DNA from: Neolentinus lepideus HHB14362 ss-1
Taxonomy: Eukaryota > Basidiomycota > Agaricomycetes > Gloeophyllales > Gloeophyllaceae
Length of the DNA stretch: 64,000 nucleotides
NCBI GenBank assembly: GCA_001632425.1
Contig: KV425615.1
Location: 125,830-189,829 of the forward strand
Direction: 5' to 3'
Below the pieces are notes generated by a model. It was not told the origin of the DNA. It did no database searches and was given only the letters and a program-made list of their open reading frames with translations. This document shows positions 59,361 through 64,000 of this stretch, in pieces. A program made the position numbers and the translations under genes. The first letter of the stretch is position 1, and every line of letters begins with the position of its first letter.

Positions 59361-60075
59361 TGATTATAAGGTTTTGCGTTAATGAAATGAGCGTCTATGC
59401 AGGATATCCCGGTCGACCGGTAGCAATCAGACCGACAGGATCATCACCGGTAGGGATTGGGCTGCTTACTTTGCACTTAATGCGTCGTAACAGAACGTAA
59501 CGAGGGAGATGCTGGCAGACAAGCAGCAAGAGACTGCATTCGGTATGGAATGATTATTAGCGACTCCTATTTCTCTTATTTGCGATCATCTATTCATTAA
59601 ACTGAGCCGTGATAGACTCCTATTCCAGGCCGCGCGGAGGACGAGCGGGACCCTTGAGACGTTCACCCATGGGCTGGTCCGTATTCTAGACATCGTGTGC
59701 ACGTTGAGCGTGACCCAGGCGCAGTACTTTGTGGCTGGCCGTTGCCAACGAGATCGGGCCTGGATCTAGGAACCTCCCTAGTTAATCTCATTCAGGATCT
59801 TCGAATGGAATCGACTCGCGTCGGACATTCTTCAATATTCGTTAATATTGGAACCCTCGGAAACGGCGCCCCGTCCGGCATTCTATCGTACAACGTTCAA
59901 CCCGCCTGCTCCGAGTCTCACTCAAATCGTGCAATAATAATATTGGTAGTGCTGTATGATACAGGAGATGAATGGAACAAAACAATAGCGATATAACATA
60001 GGACAACGATGAAAGGATACAACTAATAGCACACCGCTCCGAGAAAGTCCACAATGACCGCGCCGCCATAACCAT
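59361..60075. other. Intergenic region between the Ser/Pro-rich gene and RNR2
   Basis: About 715 bp, containing the promoter of the minus-strand Ser/Pro-rich gene and the RNR2 3' end. No gene or repeat is supported. Confidence 0.35.
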
Positions 60076-61599
60076 CTAGAAGTCCTCATCGATCGTGCTA
60101 ACAGGGACATCAGTTAGGCAGAGACCATGACCATATAGAAGTAGTCACTCACAAAGTCTTCGCATTGTTAGGCTGGTTGGCCGAGTCGTTCGTATGGTTC
60201 ACGTTCGCCTTGGCGTAGTCAGACACCCGCTTCTCAAAGAAGTTCGTCTTGCCCTGGAGAGATATGTTCTCCATGAAGTCGAAAGGGTTCGAGGAGTGGT
60301 AGTGCTTGTCACCGCCAAGAGCGACCAGCAGACGGTCGGCAACGAACTCAATGTACTGGCGCATGAGCTCAGCGTTCATGCCGATGAGCTTGACGGGGAG
60401 GGCATCTGAGCTGAGGTCAGTACGCCTCTGGGCATACAAGGGCAAGCCGCTCACCGGTCAAGAACTCCTGCTCAATGTTGACAGCCTCAGTAATGATGGC
60501 CTTGACGGTGTCAGGATGAGGACGCCTCTTCAAGTGCTGGAACAGCAGGCAGGCAAAGTCGGTGTGCATACCCTCGTCACGGCTGATCAACTCATTGGAG
60601 AAGGTCAAGCCGGGCATGAGGCCCCGCTTCTTCAGCCAGAAGATGGATGCGAAGGAGCCGGAGAAGAAGATACCCTCAACGGCCGCGAAGGCAACGAGAC
60701 GCTCAGCAAATGTGGAGCGCGTGTCGGCGATCCAAGTCAGGGCCCAGTCGGCCTTGCGCTTGATGCAAGGGATAGTCTCGATGGCGTCGAAGAGATAGTC
60801 ACGTTGCTTCGGGTCCTTGATGTAGGTGTCGATGAGTAAGGAGTAGGTCTCGGAGTGGATGTTCTCCATCATGATTTGGAAGCCGTAGAAGCAGCGAGCC
60901 TCGGCGACTTGGACCTCGTTGGAGAAGCGCTCCAGGAGATTCTCATTGACGATACCATCGGAGGCGGCGAAAAAGGCGAGGACGTGGGAGATGAAGTGAC
61001 GTTCATTGTCGTTCAGGCGGTTGTGCCAGTCATGGAGGTCCTTGGATAAGTCCATCTCCTCAGCAGTCCAGAAGGAAGCCTCGGCCTTCTTGTACATCTG
61101 CCAGATCTGGATACCACGTCAGTGTTGTTCAATGATGCCGATTGTGGCATGCATACCTCGTGGTATTGGATAGGGAAGAGGACAAACCGACGCTTCGACT
61201 CTTGGAGAAGAGGCTCCATGTCTTGGTGGACGTCAGGCCACGTCTCCGGAATAGTGCCAATAAAACTTACGTTCGGGAAGATCAACCTCACCCACGTACT
61301 TCCCTCTGTGGTCTTCCTCTTCAGCCTCCTCGGCCTGCTCCTCAACCACCTCAACCTCCTTGGACTCAGGTTTGTGCATGAAGAAGTCGGCGTCACCAAA
61401 GCTTTCGGGCGACTCGGGTAGGCGCTCATCGTCAATGACTTTGACGGACTTGGTGGGGGTAGTGATGTTGAATTCGGCCAGGGCAGCCGCAGCCTAAGAG
61501 GTACATGCATATTAGATAAGGAAGCATAAGACGCGTCTTGAGACGTACTTTCTTACTAGGGGAGGGACCAGGGGACACGGGGCGGATAGTGGAGGCCAT
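60076..61599 (-). CDS. RNR2: Ribonucleotide reductase small subunit
   Basis: Provides the tyrosyl radical for making dNTPs. The start at 61599 gives [19 protein letters not shown], then an acidic region ([19 protein letters not shown]). The ferritin-like core has [60 protein letters not shown] and [20 protein letters not shown]; Glu and His of ENIHSE are iron ligands and Tyr of HSETYS is the radical site. [20 protein letters not shown] and [20 protein letters not shown] follow, with further ligands in the [10 protein letters not shown] region. It ends TIDEDF at 60076, the C-terminal peptide that docks on the large subunit. The upstream region has clustered ACGCGT boxes. Confidence 0.96.
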
Positions 61600-61800
61600 G
61601 ACAAGCGAAGGCAGGTGTGTAGGAAGAGTGTGTGGACGGCGTGTGAGGTGGGCGACGGTGGTGTTGAGGAAAGGTGAGAGGAAGGGCCGGAGGGTTTTTA
61701 TAGAGAATAGGGGCTTTACGCGTGTTTGTTCATTAAACAAGAGTCGCGACGCGTTGTTGACGGTTGTTGACGCGTTTTGCCACGACAGTTTTACAAGACG
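61600..61800 (-). promoter_or_regulatory. RNR2 promoter with three MCB-like boxes
   Basis: ACGCGT occurs at 61718-61723, 61749-61754 and 61770-61775, about 119-176 bp before the start codon. The last two lie in a repeated TTGTTGACG context. On the minus strand a TATA-like CTATAAAAAC lies at about 61695-61704. A fourth ACGCGT is in intron 1 (61531-61536). ACGCGT is the MBF site of G1/S genes, which fits RNR2. Confidence 0.65.
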
Positions 61801-62136
61801 CATCAATTTCGCTGCGTCATTCCTGACTAAAGTGGGAATTCCAAGCCAAATTCGGCGCTAAGTTTCACATCCTTTTCGGGTTTAAAGCAGGGGATTTACA
61901 CGAGTTTAATCGACTCCGTGCACCTGCCTTAGCGCAGCGTATCCTGCCCAGCGCCGCGCATGCTGGGCAGCGTATCCCGTATCGCTCCGCGCGTTAGTAC
62001 GGCGTATCCCGGACTCTCTGCCCGGCGTATCTATTGGCCCTCCTCTCACCTCAGCAGACAGCGGAAGTGATCGACGAGGGTCCTGCTTGCCCGGGAGGAC
62101 TGCATAAAAGCTGGTTGTCGGGCCCCAGTCGACCTT

Positions 62137-62235
62137 ACCAGTTTTTTACTGCTGTCCTCCCAGGTAAGCACATTATTCATCGCTGCCCTCGGCAACGCTT
62201 ACTGACCGGTTGTTTACTGCTGTCCTCACAGTGTT
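62137..62235 (+). repeat. Direct repeat in the retroelement leader
   Basis: Two copies share TACTGCTGTCCTC followed by CCAG or ACAG, at about 62145-62162 and 62214-62231. The flanks CCAGTTTTT and CCGGTTGTT are also similar. They may be part of the element's terminal repeat. Confidence 0.55.
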
Positions 62236-62302
62236 AGGCTTCGAGCGTCATACTGTCATAGTGTATTCCCATCTAATTCTACCAATATCATCTATCTAAT
62301 CA

Positions 62303-63487
62303 ATGACCGCTGATGACACTGTCAACCAACCGCCCATCGCACTCAACAACGAGGTCTCGACTAAGTGCAACGAAGTCGTCGAGGAGTACCGTGCCGGTAC
62401 TGCTTCGAAGGTTGACGCCATCCTACGCTTACAGTCAATCATCCCGCGAAGCGATGACACGGAGGACCAGTTTAAGTCGGCGCTTCAGTCGTACGTCGGT
62501 ATGCTTGACAGCGCTGACCAAGCCCGAGCAAGTGCTGCCAAGCGGGGAGAGCAGCGCGTCAATGGAGACACTGGGGACAATGAAGACAAAGAGGGGGACC
62601 CTGCTCGAAAGGATAGGAGCAGCAGTAAGCAACCGCGCTCGCCTCCCGAGTCCGACGACGAGGACGCCAGCGAAAAACCCGCTAAGCGGTCAATTGACGA
62701 GTCTCGACTGCCCTGGGTCATCGATGAACTCTTGCATCCAATCGAATTGCCGCCCTCGTTGCGTCTCACCCGGGAATCACTTCAGCTATGGTCCAGCAAC
62801 CCGAAGCAATACAAGGCTTCCCTTACTAATGCGGCTCGCTGCCCCGAGTTCCCGGACAGCGAGTGGTCGAACATTATCGAAAGTAAACCGATCAACCTTG
62901 ACATTGTGTTTGCCGGCCACTACTCCACATCATTCGACAATCGCCGAACAGAGAAGCTGGGTGAGCTCGAGCTTACCTTTGGGGAGACAAAACCGTCCAA
63001 ACGGATTGAGTCAGCTGGAGACTGGCTTATCGCGTGGACCAAGGCCTCGGAAGCCCTACAGTTTGCTTTCCCGCATCGAGAAAGGGAGCTCCGTGAGTAC
63101 GGAAGCTATGTCACCCAACTCTTCGGAGCTGTGCACCCGTCTCGGCACCATAGAGTCCTACAATATGAGAAGGCAATCAGACGCAGAGTTAGTGCTAGAC
63201 GGGATCTCTCGCTCACCGATTTCAGTCGCTTCGCGGACCTCCACCTGCTCCATATCGACAGCTCAGGTGCAGTTGCCCTCGACGAAGACTCAAGGCCTCA
63301 AGCAAGACCGAACCGAGGAGGAGACTCCCGAAAGCGTCCAGGGAAAGGTGTTGAAGCCTGCCACAGGTGGAATGAGGGCAGGTGCCCCGTTGACGCTGCA
63401 CGCTGCTGCTACACCCATATCTGCTCCACCTGCCGCTCCAGAGAGCATACCGCAGAACAGTGCACTAACAGAGCACGCGCCAACTAG
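62303..63487 (+). CDS. Retroelement ORF1, Gag-like with Cys/His zinc motifs
   Basis: Uninterrupted 394-codon frame, start MTADDTVNQPPIALNNEVST. The N-terminal third is acidic and Ser/Lys-rich, with a predicted disordered stretch. A central helical region includes KLGELELTFGETKPSKRIES and AGDWLIAWTKASEALQFAFP, the conserved part of these fungal Gag-like proteins. The C terminus has two zinc-like motifs, CHRWNEGRCPVDAARCCYTH and CSTCRSREHTAEQC, and ends NRARAN at 63487. Such CCCH-CCHC tails bind nucleic acid. The frame is intact. It overlaps ORF2 by 116 bp in another frame. Confidence 0.8.
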   Translation: MTADDTVNQPPIALNNEVSTKCNEVVEEYRAGTASKVDAILRLQSIIPRSDDTEDQFKSALQSYVGMLDSADQARASAAKRGEQRVNGDTGDNEDKEGDPARKDRSSSKQPRSPPESDDEDASEKPAKRSIDESRLPWVIDELLHPIELPPSLRLTRESLQLWSSNPKQYKASLTNAARCPEFPDSEWSNIIESKPINLDIVFAGHYSTSFDNRRTEKLGELELTFGETKPSKRIESAGDWLIAWTKASEALQFAFPHRERELREYGSYVTQLFGAVHPSRHHRVLQYEKAIRRRVSARRDLSLTDFSRFADLHLLHIDSSGAVALDEDSRPQARPNRGGDSRKRPGKGVEACHRWNEGRCPVDAARCCYTHICSTCRSREHTAEQCTNRARAN

Positions 63488-64000
63488 CTTTGTGTCCTTC
63501 CAACCAACTTTACCACCGCCTAAGAAACCGCGCTATACACGCGATTTCCTGTGGGCAACGCATGAAGTCAGCTGCATGCCATCAGCGACGGCCTCGGAAA
63601 CAGCTCCCCCAGTACCCGACGTACCTCTGCAAGAACGCTCCAATTTAACCGCTCTGCGTACGATCGCAAAACATCCCGAACTGTTCAAAATAGTCACTCC
63701 GATAAACGTTGATCGTTTTGAGGAGCTCCTGCAGACTCACCCAAACCGGCCGCTCGTGAACTCTGTGTGCAAAGGCCTGAGAGAGGGTTTTTGGCCGTAT
63801 GCCGACACCAGTGAGGACATGAGACCGGAGACGTGGGACGGGTCATCAGAGCGGGAGCTCAAGGATCCTGCCCACATGGTGTTTGTCAAAGAACAACGCA
63901 ACCAGGAAGTCAAGCTCGGTCGTTTCTCGGAAGCTTTCGGACCGGACCTGCTTCCGGGAATGTCCAGCACTCCCATTTGGGTGGTCCCAAAGCCTCGGTC
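63372..64000 (+). CDS. Retroelement ORF2, 5' part of reverse transcriptase (partial)
   Basis: Open from an ATG at 63372 to the window edge without a stop, in the frame one base after ORF1. It reads MRAGAPLTLHAAATPISAPP, then a proline-rich stretch and, from about 63730, the conserved lead-in of mushroom-type reverse transcriptases: HPNRPLVNSVCKGLREGFWP and YADTS, then FVKEQRNQEVKLGRFSEAFG and PDLLPGMSSTPIWVVPKP. The catalytic YxDD box lies further on, outside the window. The actual start could be an earlier codon reached by frameshift, as the ATG is only the first possible one. Confidence 0.75.
   Translation, partial: MRAGAPLTLHAAATPISAPPAAPESIPQNSALTEHAPTSFVSFQPTLPPPKKPRYTRDFLWATHEVSCMPSATASETAPPVPDVPLQERSNLTALRTIAKHPELFKIVTPINVDRFEELLQTHPNRPLVNSVCKGLREGFWPYADTSEDMRPETWDGSSERELKDPAHMVFVKEQRNQEVKLGRFSEAFGPDLLPGMSSTPIWVVPKPR

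Larger units (their letters stand above)
61880..64000 (+). mobile_element. 5' part of a retrotransposon, probably DIRS/Ngaro-like, running off the window
   Basis: A GC-rich leader (about 61920-62040) with four CGTATC units precedes a TATA-like GCATAAAAG (62101-62109) and a Gag-like frame, then an overlapping reverse-transcriptase frame open to the window edge. The upstream limit is a guess from the change in composition. The type is inferred from similarity of the coding frames to mushroom elements that also carry a tyrosine recombinase; that gene lies outside the window if present. Confidence 0.7.

Overview
The window is nuclear DNA of a filamentous basidiomycete, most likely an Agaricomycete. 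The signs are dense intron-split genes, introns mostly of about 48-60 nt, gene spacing of 70-500 bp, many head-to-head gene pairs, and a retroelement of a type common in mushroom and polypore genomes. The genus cannot be told from the sequence. Products were read by joining exons across GT-AG (occasionally GC-AG) introns, so gene ends are firmer than inner exon borders.

Layout. 0.2-4.7 kb: a Gfo/Idh/MocA oxidoreductase and an unrecognised conserved-looking gene. 4.8-8.2 kb: three proteasome genes in a row, PRE3 (20S beta1), RPN12 (19S lid) and PRE10 (20S alpha7). 8.4-14.1 kb: NUP82 and NSP1, two partners of one nuclear-pore subcomplex, in tandem. 14.3-16.4 kb: an MFS drug/H+ antiporter. 17.2-23.4 kb: splicing helicase PRP5, head to head with the proteasome regulator PI31, then a basidiomycete-type unknown. 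23.7-27.4 kb: a large ankyrin-DysF-FYVE-RING protein. 27.4-29.8 kb: gene-poor, with a 673-bp MITE. 29.8-31.6 kb: kynurenine aminotransferase. 31.8-37.9 kb: SLH1/ASCC3-type helicase lacking its last domain, head to head with EMC3. 39.5-47.5 kb: NCS1, a cysteine-rich unknown, an HSV2-type PROPPIN, ATE1 and IMP2. 47.6-54.9 kb: a sugar transporter, a KCH potassium-transport protein and DRG1. 54.9-59.4 kb: ALG8, VMA21 and a Ser/Pro-rich unknown. 60.1-61.6 kb: RNR2. 61.9 kb to the end: the 5' part of a retrotransposon.

How genes relate. Four proteasome genes lie within about 17 kb and two Nup82-complex genes are adjacent, so partners are clustered more than expected for a eukaryote. PRE3/RPN12, PRE10/NUP82, PRP5/PI31, SLH1/EMC3 and ALG8/VMA21 share short promoters. 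A hexamer ACGCGT (MluI cell-cycle box-like) recurs in these and other promoters and is clustered upstream of RNR2.

Main points for a second look: a 3-nt microexon supplying one histidine of the FYVE zinc signature, a 14-nt microexon encoding the core of a Walker A loop, an intron lying exactly at the PRE3 propeptide cleavage site, two inferred GC-AG introns, the MITE with nested copies of its own end sequence, and the retroelement next to the RNR2 promoter. No tRNA, rRNA or CRISPR array was found.
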